From assembly GCF_003428645.1 (NCBI RefSeq), contig NZ_QVQH01000021.1, positions 17,476 to 81,475 of the forward strand: a stretch of DNA of 64,000 nt. Direction: 5' to 3'. The notes under the pieces were generated by a model that was not told the DNA's origin, made no database searches, and was given only the letters and a program-made list of their open reading frames with translations. The position numbers were made by a program, and so were the translations under genes. This DNA is from Geodermatophilus marinus (lineage in GTDB: Bacteria; Actinomycetota; Actinomycetes; Mycobacteriales; Geodermatophilaceae). Shown one piece after another: positions 36,296 through 43,666 of this stretch; within the stretch, counting starts at the first letter, position 1, and every line of letters starts with the position of its first letter.

Positions 36296-38599
36296 GTGGG
36301 CACGGTCCGGCGACCGGTGGGAACCGCCGTGCTCGCCGTGCCCGCCCTGCTCGGTGCCCTGGCCGCGACCGCCGGCCTGCCCCCGGCCGGCTGGGTGGTC
36401 GGGCTGGCCGCCGGGTGGGGTGCCACCGCGCTGATGGCCGCCGCCCGGGTGCGCGGCGGGGAGGGGCTGCTGCCGGCCGACCTGGTCACCCTGGCCCGCG
36501 CGCTGCTGGCCGCCGGCGTCGCCGCCCTCGTCGTCCCCGCCGCCGACCGGCCGCTGCCGGTGATCGCGGTGGTCGTGCTCGCCTCCGTGGCGCTCGCCCT
36601 GGACGCCGTGGACGGCCGGGTGGCGCGCCGCACCCGCACCGCGACGCCGCTGGGCGGCCGCTTCGACGGCGAGGTCGACGCCTTCCTGATCCTGGTGCTC
36701 AGCGTCGCGGTGGCGCGCGAGCACGGTGGCTGGGTGCTGGCCATCGGCGCCGCCCGCTACGCGTTCCTGGTCGCCGGGTGGGTGCTGCCCTGGCTGGCCG
36801 CCCCGCTGCCGTTCCGGTACTGGCGCAAGGTCGTCGCCGCCGTGCAGGGCGTCGTGCTCACCGTCGCGGTCTCCGGGGTGCTGCCCGGCGCGCTGCCCAC
36901 GGCCGCGCTGGCCGTCGCCCTGCTGCTGCTGGCCGAGTCCTTCGGCCGTGACGTCGTCCGGCTCTACCGGGACGGCGCCGGCGAGGGCACCCGCCGGGCG
37001 CTGCGGTGGGCGCTCAGCGCGGCCGCGGTCGCGGTGCTCTGGGCCGTCCTCGTCGCCCCCGACCGGCTGGACCTGCTGCACCCGGCCGCGTTCGCCCGCG
37101 TCCCCGTCGAGGGGCTGGCCCTCGTGGCGGTCGGGCTGCTGCTGCCGCCCCCGTTGCGCCGCGCGGCCGCGCCGGCGGTCGGCGCCGTGTGCGGCCTGCT
37201 CGCCGTCGCCAAGCTCCTCGACATGGGGTTCCGCTCCCAGCTCGGCCGGCGGTTCGACCCGCTGCTCGACTGGGGCAGCTTCGGGCCGGCGATCGGCGTC
37301 CTGCGCGACTCGGTCGGGGACGCCGCCACGAACGGCCTGCTGGCCCTGGTCGGCCTCGCCGTCGTGCTGCTGGTCGCGGTCGTCACCGCGTCGGCGGTGC
37401 GGGTCAGCCGGGTGACCGCCCGCCACCGGCGGCGCTCGGCCCGTGCGCTCGCCGCCCTGGGCACGGCGTGGGCGGTGAGCGCGGCGCTGTCGCTGCAGCT
37501 CGTGCCCGGCGCCCCGGTCGCCTCGGCGAGCACCGCCGGGCTGGTCGCGGCGCAGGTGCGCGACGTCGCGGCGTCGGTGCGCGAGCAGCGGGAGCTGGAG
37601 GCGGCGCTGCGCAGCGACGAGCTCGTGTCCCGGTCGGGCGGGGAGCTGCTCGCCGGGCTGCGCGGCAGGGACGTCCTCATCGTCTTCGTGGAGAGCTACG
37701 GGGAGGTCGCCCTCCGGGGCGGCTCGTTCTCCGCCGGCGTCCAGGCCGTGCTGCACGAGGGCACCGAGGCGCTGGCCCGGGACGGCTGGACCGCGCGCAG
37801 CGCGCTGCTCGACTCACCCACCTTCGGCGGGGTCAGCTGGCTGGCCCACGCGACCCTGCACTCCGGGCTGTGGATCGACGACCAGCAGAGCTACGACCGG
37901 CTCCTGGCCAGCGACCGGTTCACCCTGGCCGCCGCCTTCGGCCAGGCGGGCTGGCGCACCGTCGCCGCCATCCCCGCGAACGACCGGGACTGGCCGGAGG
38001 GGAAGGCCTTCTACGGCTGGGACGAGATCTACGACCGGCGGACCGTCGGCTACCAGGGCCCGGGGTTCAGCTACGCCCCGATGCCGGACCAGTACACCCT
38101 GGCCGCCTTCCAGCGGCTGGAGCTGGGCCCCGGGCACGGCCCGGTCATGGCCGAGATCGACCTCGTCTCCTCGCACCACCCGTGGACGCCGCTGCCGACC
38201 CCCGTGCCCTGGGAGGAGGTCGGCGACGGCTCGGTCTTCGACCCCGTGCCGGCGCAGGGCCTGTCGGTCGAGGAGGCCTGGCGCGACCCCGCGGTGGTCC
38301 GCTCGCTCTACGGCCAGTCGGTCGAGTACTCCCTGGAGGTCGTGCTCTCGTGGCTCACCACGCAGGTCGAGGGCGACCCCGTCGTCGTCCTGCTGGGCGA
38401 CCACCAGCCCGTTCCCGTCGTCAGCGGCCCCGACGCCGGCACCCACGTCCCGGTCTCGCTCATCACCCGCGACCCCGCGGTGCTCGCCCGCACCGCCGGC
38501 TGGGGGTGGGCGGACGGCCTGGTGCCGCCCGCCGACGCCCCGCGGTGGCCCATGGACTCCTTCCGCGACCGGTTCCTCGACGCGTTCGAGGCGCCGTGA
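36296..38599 (+). CDS. CDP-alcohol phosphatidyltransferase fused to an alkaline-phosphatase/sulfatase-fold domain
   Basis: 767 residues, two enzymes in one chain. The first 215 or so residues form a membrane CDP-alcohol phosphotransferase; its full signature is visible as DG..AR........G...D...D in DAVDGRVARRTRTATPLGG then RFDGEVD, the acidic residues that bind metal and the CDP-alcohol. About six more hydrophobic helices follow to residue 445. The last 300 residues resemble the extracytoplasmic phosphatase/LTA-synthase-like fold: VLIVFVESYGE, a probable Thr nucleophile in SPTFGGVSWLAHATL, SSHHPWTPLP, and VVLLGDHQP. I infer it transfers a phospho-alcohol to a lipid or polyol and processes it outside. 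GTG at 36296 with a ggggg-rich site upstream. Confidence 0.85.
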   Translation: MGTVRRPVGTAVLAVPALLGALAATAGLPPAGWVVGLAAGWGATALMAAARVRGGEGLLPADLVTLARALLAAGVAALVVPAADRPLPVIAVVVLASVALALDAVDGRVARRTRTATPLGGRFDGEVDAFLILVLSVAVAREHGGWVLAIGAARYAFLVAGWVLPWLAAPLPFRYWRKVVAAVQGVVLTVAVSGVLPGALPTAALAVALLLLAESFGRDVVRLYRDGAGEGTRRALRWALSAAAVAVLWAVLVAPDRLDLLHPAAFARVPVEGLALVAVGLLLPPPLRRAAAPAVGAVCGLLAVAKLLDMGFRSQLGRRFDPLLDWGSFGPAIGVLRDSVGDAATNGLLALVGLAVVLLVAVVTASAVRVSRVTARHRRRSARALAALGTAWAVSAALSLQLVPGAPVASASTAGLVAAQVRDVAASVREQRELEAALRSDELVSRSGGELLAGLRGRDVLIVFVESYGEVALRGGSFSAGVQAVLHEGTEALARDGWTARSALLDSPTFGGVSWLAHATLHSGLWIDDQQSYDRLLASDRFTLAAAFGQAGWRTVAAIPANDRDWPEGKAFYGWDEIYDRRTVGYQGPGFSYAPMPDQYTLAAFQRLELGPGHGPVMAEIDLVSSHHPWTPLPTPVPWEEVGDGSVFDPVPAQGLSVEEAWRDPAVVRSLYGQSVEYSLEVVLSWLTTQVEGDPVVVLLGDHQPVPVVSGPDAGTHVPVSLITRDPAVLARTAGWGWADGLVPPADAPRWPMDSFRDRFLDAFEAP

Positions 38600-38624
38600 C
38601 CGGCCGGCGCGCACCCGTGCGGCT

Positions 38625-38651
38625 CCCCTCCCCGGCACGACGGGGGAGGGG
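38625..38651 (+). promoter_or_regulatory. Hairpin covering the ribosome site of the dehydrogenase gene
   Basis: cccctcccc at 38625-38633 pairs perfectly with ggggagggg at 38643-38651. The right arm contains the only plausible ribosome binding site for the GTG at 38655, so the stem would hide it. Either it modestly limits translation or upstream ribosomes (stop at 38599) open it. No U-tract follows, so it is a weak terminator candidate. Confidence 0.4.
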
Positions 38652-38654
38652 CCG

Positions 38655-39662
38655 GTGACCGCGGCGCCGGGGGCGGCCCGCGCGTTCTGGCTGCGGGAGC
38701 CGGGGCGCGGGGAGATCCGCGCGGTGGAGCTGCCGGAGCCGGGCCCCGACGAGGTCCTCGTCCGGGCCCTCCACTCGGGGGTCAGCCGCGGCACCGAGGC
38801 GCTCGTCTTCCGCGGCGGCGTGCCGGCCGGCCAGCGCGCGGCGATGCGGGCCCCGTTCCAGGACGGCGACTTCCCCGCGCCGGTGAAGTACGGCTACCTG
38901 AGCGTCGGGGTGGTCGAGCGGGGGCCGGCGGAGCTGCGCGGGCGCGCGGTCTTCTGCCTGTACCCGCACCAGACGGCGTACGTGGTCCCGGCTGCCGCCG
39001 TCACCCCCGTGCCCGACGGCGTCCCGGCCCGGCGGGCCGTGCTGGCGGGCACGGTGGAGACCGCGGTGAACGCGCTCTGGGACGCCCCGCCGCTGATCGG
39101 CGACCGGGTGAGCGTCGTGGGCGCCGGGATGGTCGGGTGCGCCGTGACCCGGCTGCTCGCCCGGGTGCCCGGCGTGGCGGTGCAGGTCGTGGACGTCGAC
39201 GGCGGGCGGGCGGACGCCGCCGCCCGGCTCGGGGCCGCCTTCGCCCGGCCGGAGCACGCGGCGCGCGGCCGGGACCTGGTCGTGCACACCAGCGCGTCGG
39301 CGGCCGGGCTGCAGCTCGCCCTGGACCTGCTGCGCCCCGAGGGGGTGGTGCTCGAGCTGAGCTGGTACGGCGACCGGGAGGTCACCGTCTCCCTGGGCGG
39401 CGCCTTCCACTCCCGGCGGCTCGACGTGCGGGCCAGCCAGGTGGGCGCGGTGGCCCCGGCGCGCCGGAGCTCCCGGACGACCGGTGACCGGCTGGCGCTC
39501 GCGCTCGACCTGCTGCGCGACCCGGCCTTCGACGTGCTGCTCACCGGCAGCTCGCCGTTCGACGAGCTGCCCGGGGTGATGCCGCGGCTCGCGGACGGGC
39601 GGCTGCCGGCCCTGTGCCACACGATCGACTACGCCGAAGGGGTGAGCGGGTGTTCAGCGTGA
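38655..39662 (+). CDS. BchC-like medium-chain dehydrogenase without the catalytic-zinc Cys
   Basis: Medium-chain dehydrogenase/reductase, 335 residues. The GroES-like part starts [31 protein letters not shown] in family style, but where zinc alcohol dehydrogenases have a Cys ligand (CG..GSD) this protein has [13 protein letters not shown], as in the BchC/zinc-independent subgroup. The Rossmann motif is [18 protein letters not shown], followed by [14 protein letters not shown], whose Asp suggests [22 protein letters not shown] also fits that subgroup. It overlaps the T-fold gene by 13 bases. In this locus it would oxidise or reduce a side-chain carbonyl (inference). Confidence 0.82.
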   Translation: MTAAPGAARAFWLREPGRGEIRAVELPEPGPDEVLVRALHSGVSRGTEALVFRGGVPAGQRAAMRAPFQDGDFPAPVKYGYLSVGVVERGPAELRGRAVFCLYPHQTAYVVPAAAVTPVPDGVPARRAVLAGTVETAVNALWDAPPLIGDRVSVVGAGMVGCAVTRLLARVPGVAVQVVDVDGGRADAAARLGAAFARPEHAARGRDLVVHTSASAAGLQLALDLLRPEGVVLELSWYGDREVTVSLGGAFHSRRLDVRASQVGAVAPARRSSRTTGDRLALALDLLRDPAFDVLLTGSSPFDELPGVMPRLADGRLPALCHTIDYAEGVSGCSA

Positions 39663-40048
39663 CGGTCCGCGACCACATGATGGTGGCGCACAGCCTCCGG
39701 GGGGAGGTCTTCGGCCCGGCGCAGCGGCTGCACGGGGCCACGTTCGTCGTGGACGCGACGTTCCGGCGCCGCGAGCTCGACGACGACGGCGTGGTCGTCG
39801 ACATCGGCGCCGCCACCGAGCTGCTCAGGGCCGTCCTCGGCGAGCTGACCTACCGCAACCTCGACGACGAGCCGGCGCTCGCGGGCACGAACACCACCAC
39901 CGAGGTGCTGGCCCGGGTGGTCTCCGACCGGCTCGTGGCCGGGCTGCGCGCCGGTGCCCTGGGCCCCGGGGCCGACGGCCTGGACGGGCTGGCGGTCACC
40001 CTGCACGAGTCCCACGTCGCCTGGGCCGGCTACGACCGGACGCTGTGA
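39650..40048 (+). CDS. T-fold protein of the 6-pyruvoyl/6-carboxy-tetrahydropterin synthase (QueD) family, active site lost
   Basis: 132 residues aligned by eye with E. coli QueD. The fold pattern is kept: [25 protein letters not shown] corresponds to the zinc-site region, TNTTTEVLA to the NPT.E.LA helix, and [15 protein letters not shown] to the terminal strand with the pterin-anchoring Glu. But the HGH zinc pair is HGA, the catalytic Cys four residues before HG is Ala, and the LDH of the triad reads LDD. So zinc binding and PTPS/QueD chemistry should be lost while pterin binding may remain. S. coelicolor SCO6650, as I recall its reported structure, has just this property. GTG at 39650 overlaps the dehydrogenase; the stop overlaps the GT4 start. 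Confidence 0.8.
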   Translation: MFSVTVRDHMMVAHSLRGEVFGPAQRLHGATFVVDATFRRRELDDDGVVVDIGAATELLRAVLGELTYRNLDDEPALAGTNTTTEVLARVVSDRLVAGLRAGALGPGADGLDGLAVTLHESHVAWAGYDRTL

Positions 40049-41097
40049 GCGCGGTCGCCGTCGTCGTCCCGCCCGGGGTGGACGACCCCACCCGGGTCAG
40101 CGGGGGGAACCGCTACGACCGCCGGGCCTGCGACGGCCTGCGCGGGCGCGGGTGGGCGGTCGAGGAGGTGACGGCCCCGGGCCGCTGGCCGCGCCCCGAC
40201 CCCGGCGCGCTGGCCGGGCTCGGGCGCGCGCTGGACCGGCTGGCGGACGGCGCGCTCGTGCTCGTCGACGGCCTGGTCGCCTCGGCCGCCGCGGCGGTGC
40301 TCGTCCCGCGGTCGGCCCGGCTGCGCCTGGTCGTCCTGGTGCACCTGCCGCTCGGCGGCGCCGACGTCCCGGCCGGCGAGGAGGAGGCCGTGCTGGCGGC
40401 CGCGCGGGCGGTGCTGACCACCAGCGGCTGGACCCGGGACCGCCTGCTGGCGCGCTACCGGCTCGACCCCGACCGCGTGCACGTGGCCCGCCCGGGCACC
40501 GACCCGGCCGGGACGGCACCGGGGACGGCGTCCGGCGGCCGGCTGCTGTGCGTGGCCGCGCTCGTCCGGCACAAGGGGCAGGACCTGCTCGTCGAGGCGC
40601 TCGCCGCGCTGACCTGGCTGCCGTGGACCTGCCGGCTGGTCGGCCCGCTGGACCGCGACCCGGCCTTCGTCGCGGCGCTGACCCGGCGGGCCGCCGCCGC
40701 GGGGATCGCCGACCGGGTCGCCCTCACGGGCGTCGCCGCCGGGGCGGCGCTGCAGCGCGAGTACCGCGCGGCCGACGTCCTCGTGGCCCCCTCCCGGACC
40801 GAGACCTACGGCATGGCGGTCACCGAGGCCCTGGCCGCCGGGCTGCCGGTGGTCGCCACCGCCGTGGGCGGGCTGCCCGAGGCGGTGGGGTGCACGCCGG
40901 CCGGCCGGCCCGGGCTGCTCGTGCCGGGTGAGGACCCGGTCGCCCTCGCCGGGGCGCTCGGGTGCTGGCTCACCGAGCCGGCGCTGCGCACCCGGCTCCG
41001 GGGGGCCGCGCGGCGGCGCCGCCGGACCCTGCCCCGCTGGCGGGAGACCGCCGAACGCATCGGGTCGGTCCTGGCCGCCGTCGGCGGGCAGCCGTGA
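40045..41097 (+). CDS. Glycosyltransferase family 4
   Basis: Retaining GT-B glycosyltransferase of 350 residues. The N-domain begins [29 protein letters not shown] with a GG loop; the C-domain begins [23 protein letters not shown], where the Lys contacts the donor phosphate, and the donor-site signature EX7E is [29 protein letters not shown]. Donor is probably a nucleotide sugar; acceptor unknown. The start (GTG 40045) overlaps the T-fold stop by 4 bases and the stop overlaps the next gene by 4 bases. It supports a glycosylated product for the locus. Confidence 0.9.
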   Translation: MSAVAVVVPPGVDDPTRVSGGNRYDRRACDGLRGRGWAVEEVTAPGRWPRPDPGALAGLGRALDRLADGALVLVDGLVASAAAAVLVPRSARLRLVVLVHLPLGGADVPAGEEEAVLAAARAVLTTSGWTRDRLLARYRLDPDRVHVARPGTDPAGTAPGTASGGRLLCVAALVRHKGQDLLVEALAALTWLPWTCRLVGPLDRDPAFVAALTRRAAAAGIADRVALTGVAAGAALQREYRAADVLVAPSRTETYGMAVTEALAAGLPVVATAVGGLPEAVGCTPAGRPGLLVPGEDPVALAGALGCWLTEPALRTRLRGAARRRRRTLPRWRETAERIGSVLAAVGGQP

Positions 41098-42137
41098 CGG
41101 CGCAGATCGCCCACCCCGGGACGGCGGCTGGCGAGGTTCCCCGCGACCGCCACCGGCGGGCGTGGGCGGCGGCGGGCCCGGTGGGCGGTGCGCTCGTGCT
41201 CGCCGTCCTCGTCTGGCTGCTCGGCACCGGGCCGTTCCTGGCCGGCGTCCGCGGGTTGCGCCCCGGCACGCTGCTGGCCGCCGTCGCCGTCGGCGCCGTC
41301 ACCACCGTGTGCTCGGCCTGGCGGTGGCGGGTCGTGGCCCGGGCGCTCGGCGCCGGCCTGGCGCTGCCCGCCGCGACCGCGGCGTACTACGGCTCCCAGT
41401 TCCTCAACTGCACGCTGCCCGGCGGGGTGCTCGGCGACCTGCACCGCGGGCTGCGCCACGGCGCGGACTGCGGGGACCCGGTCCGCGGGGTGCGCGCCGT
41501 CGCCTGGGAGCGCACCGCGGGTCAACTGGTGCTGGCCGTGCTGGCGCTCGGGGTGCTGCTCGCGCTGCCCTCACCGGTGCAGGGCGCGGTCCCGGTGCTC
41601 GCGGCCGTGGCGGCGGGGGCGGCGGTCGCCGTCGCCGCCACCGGCCGCGTCGCGGTCCGGTGGGTGCCGGCCGGCCTGGCGCGGGCCGTGCGCACCGTGG
41701 CCGGCGAGGCACGGGCCGGGCTGCTCGCGCCGGCCGTGCTGACCAGCTCCGCGCTGGTCTGCGCGGGCCACCTCGGGCTGTTCCTGCTCGCCGCCGGGGC
41801 CGCCGGCGTGCCGGGCTCACCGGCGCGGCTGCTGCCCCTGGCCGTGGTCGTGCTGATCGCCGCGGCGATCCCGTTCAACGTGGGCGGCTGGGGTCCGCGG
41901 GAGGGGGTGGCCGCCTGGGTGTTCGCGGCCGCCGGCTACACGGCCGCGGAGGGGGCGGCGGTCGCGACCGCGTTCGGGGTGCTCACGCTCGTGTCGGTGC
42001 TGCCCGGCGCCGTCGTGCTGCTCGTCCACCGGCGGCGACGGCGCTCGGCCGAGCGCTCGGCGCGGACCGGGCCGTCCGTGCAGGGGCACCATGTCGTGCA
42101 CGGCGGAGTACGAGAGGACGGTGCAGCGCGTGGTTGA
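41094..42137 (+). CDS. Multi-spanning membrane protein, UPF0104/LPG-synthase-TM (flippase-like) family
   Basis: 347 residues with about eight hydrophobic helices. Conserved features of the lysylphosphatidylglycerol-synthase-TM/AglD-like family are visible: AWRWRVVARALGAGLALPAATAAYYGSQFLN, LPGGVLGDLHRGLR, a WERTAGQL motif, and IPFNVGGWGPREGVAAWVF near the end. Such proteins act with polyprenyl- or lipid-linked glycans as transferases or flippases. No catalytic GNAT domain is attached. GTG 41094 overlaps the GT4 stop. With the upstream phosphotransferase fusion it points to a membrane-linked step. Confidence 0.82.
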   Translation: MTAQIAHPGTAAGEVPRDRHRRAWAAAGPVGGALVLAVLVWLLGTGPFLAGVRGLRPGTLLAAVAVGAVTTVCSAWRWRVVARALGAGLALPAATAAYYGSQFLNCTLPGGVLGDLHRGLRHGADCGDPVRGVRAVAWERTAGQLVLAVLALGVLLALPSPVQGAVPVLAAVAAGAAVAVAATGRVAVRWVPAGLARAVRTVAGEARAGLLAPAVLTSSALVCAGHLGLFLLAAGAAGVPGSPARLLPLAVVVLIAAAIPFNVGGWGPREGVAAWVFAAAGYTAAEGAAVATAFGVLTLVSVLPGAVVLLVHRRRRRSAERSARTGPSVQGHHVVHGGVREDGAARG

Positions 42138-42849
42138 CCGGCCCTACACCCTGCTCAGCTGCGGGATGTCGATCGACGGCTACCTCGACAGCCCCGGGAT
42201 CCGGCGGCTGCAGCTGTCGAACGCGGCCGACTTCGACCGGGTCGACGCCGTGCGCGCCGGGTGCGACGCGATCCTGGTGGGGGCGGCCACCGTCCGCAAC
42301 GACAACCCGCGCCTGCTGGTCCGCTCGCCGGCCCGCCGCCGGGAGCGGCTCGTGCACGGGCTGCCGCCGTCCCCGGTGAAGGTGACCCTGACGCGGCGCG
42401 GTGACCTCGCCCCCGCGGCGGACTTCTTCACCTGCGGGGACGCCGAGAAGCTCGTCTACTGCCCGACCGCGGCCGCCGGGACGACGCGGCGGCGACTGGG
42501 CCCCGTCGCGACCGTCGTCGACACCGGGCCGGGGGAGGACGTCGACGTGGCGCGGGTCGTCGAGGACCTCTCCGCGCGCGGGGTGGACCGGCTGATGGTC
42601 GAGGGCGGGGGGCTCGTGCTCACCCAGTTCCTCACCGCGGACCTCGCCGACGAGCTGCACCTCGTGGTGGCGCCGCTGTTCGTCGGGGACTCGCGCGCGG
42701 CGCGGGTGGTCGGCGACGGGCGCTTCCCCTGGAACCCCGACCGGCGCGCCGAGCTGGTCGGCGTCCGGCAGATCGGGGACGTGGTGCTGCTGCGGTACGC
42801 GCTCTCGCCGCGGTTCGGCGCCGAGCGGTCGCCGGGTGAGGCCCGGTGA
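42121..42849 (+). CDS. RibD C-terminal/dihydrofolate-reductase-fold reductase
   Basis: Stand-alone reductase with the fold of the RibD C-terminal domain, 242 residues from this start. YTLLSCGMSIDGYLD is the substrate/cofactor entry strand, DAVRAGCDAILVGAATVRNDNPRLLVR the NADPH-binding signature, and VDRLMVEGGGLVLTQFLTADLADELHLVVAPLFVG the distal conserved stretch. In archaea and fungi such single-domain enzymes reduce the ribosyl side chain of the GTP cyclohydrolase II product. Start is uncertain: ATG 42091, GTG 42121 and GTG 42130 are in frame; a gagagg site at 42112 favours the later two. It overlaps the neighbours on both sides. No deaminase domain is fused. Confidence 0.85.
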   Translation: MQRVVDRPYTLLSCGMSIDGYLDSPGIRRLQLSNAADFDRVDAVRAGCDAILVGAATVRNDNPRLLVRSPARRRERLVHGLPPSPVKVTLTRRGDLAPAADFFTCGDAEKLVYCPTAAAGTTRRRLGPVATVVDTGPGEDVDVARVVEDLSARGVDRLMVEGGGLVLTQFLTADLADELHLVVAPLFVGDSRAARVVGDGRFPWNPDRRAELVGVRQIGDVVLLRYALSPRFGAERSPGEAR

Positions 42850-43529
42850 GGGCCCCGGCTCCCGAGGCCGCGGTCCGCGGGCGGGTCGACGTCCCGCTGC
42901 GTTTCCCGGACGGCTACGAGACCGTGGCCGAGGTCGTCAGCTTCCACGGCCTCGTCGACGGCCGCGAGCACCTCGCGCTCGGGCTCGGCGGCCGGGGCCC
43001 GGGCGCCGTCCCCCTCGTCCGGCCGCACAGCGAGTGCCTCACCGGGGACGTGCTCGGCAGCCTCCGCTGCGACTGCGGGCCCCAGTTGCGGGAGGCGGCG
43101 GAGCGGATCACCGCCGCCGGCGGCTACCTGCTCTACCTGCGGCAGGAGGGCCGGGGCATCGGGCTGTACGACAAGCTCGACGCCTACGCCCTGCAGGACA
43201 CCGGCCTGGACACCTACGAGGCCAACGTGGCCCTCGGCCACGCGCCGGACGAGCGCGACTACACGGTCGCGGCGCAGATGCTGCTCGCCCTCGGCGTGTC
43301 GCGGCTGGCGCTGCTGAGCAACAACCCGGACAAGGCCGACCAGCTCGACCGGCTCGGCCTGACCGTGGTCGAGCAGGTCCCCACCCGCGTGCACCTGTCC
43401 TCGGCGAACTCGGCCTACCTCTCGGCCAAGGCCCGCAACGGCCACCACGTCCCGGACCCGCTGCCCAGGCCGGCGCGGCCGCCACGTGCCCCGGGTGACC
43501 ACCACGCGGGCCGGTCCGCCGGCGGGTGA
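42846..43529 (+). CDS. ribA: GTP cyclohydrolase II
   Basis: Converts GTP to 2,5-diamino-6-ribosylamino-4(3H)-pyrimidinone 5'-phosphate with loss of formate and pyrophosphate. All zinc ligands are present (HSECLTGD, LRCDCG), as is the phosphate loop RQEGRGIGLYDKLDAYALQD. The Tyr in DAYALQD aligns with E. coli Tyr105, the residue that in S. coelicolor proteins separates full GCH II activity from formyl-product (FAPy) enzymes carrying Met. So normal chemistry is predicted. 227 residues, with a low-complexity tail. There is no fused RibB domain and no ribE or ribH nearby, so this looks like a second ribA serving the locus. GTG overlaps the reductase stop. Confidence 0.92.
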   Translation: MRAPAPEAAVRGRVDVPLRFPDGYETVAEVVSFHGLVDGREHLALGLGGRGPGAVPLVRPHSECLTGDVLGSLRCDCGPQLREAAERITAAGGYLLYLRQEGRGIGLYDKLDAYALQDTGLDTYEANVALGHAPDERDYTVAAQMLLALGVSRLALLSNNPDKADQLDRLGLTVVEQVPTRVHLSSANSAYLSAKARNGHHVPDPLPRPARPPRAPGDHHAGRSAGG

Positions 43530-43666
43530 GCGGGCCTCGTGCGGCGCCGGGGGCCCGCGCGAACGCTTCCCGGTCACCCTCAGGTCACGGGGGTGCACGC
43601 GGAGCACGTGTTGCCGGCGTCACACCGGCCCCCGTACGGTCAGCCACCTGCCTCCCGAGGAGTGCC

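Noticed and set aside
39650..40048. Queuosine gene queD.
   Set aside because: Catalytic Cys, a zinc His and the triad His are all replaced, and no queC, queE or queF is nearby.
42121..43529. Riboflavin biosynthesis operon.
   Set aside because: Only RibA and a RibD-C-like reductase are present; deaminase, RibB, RibE and RibH are missing and the neighbours are glycosyl-, methyl- and phosphotransferases.
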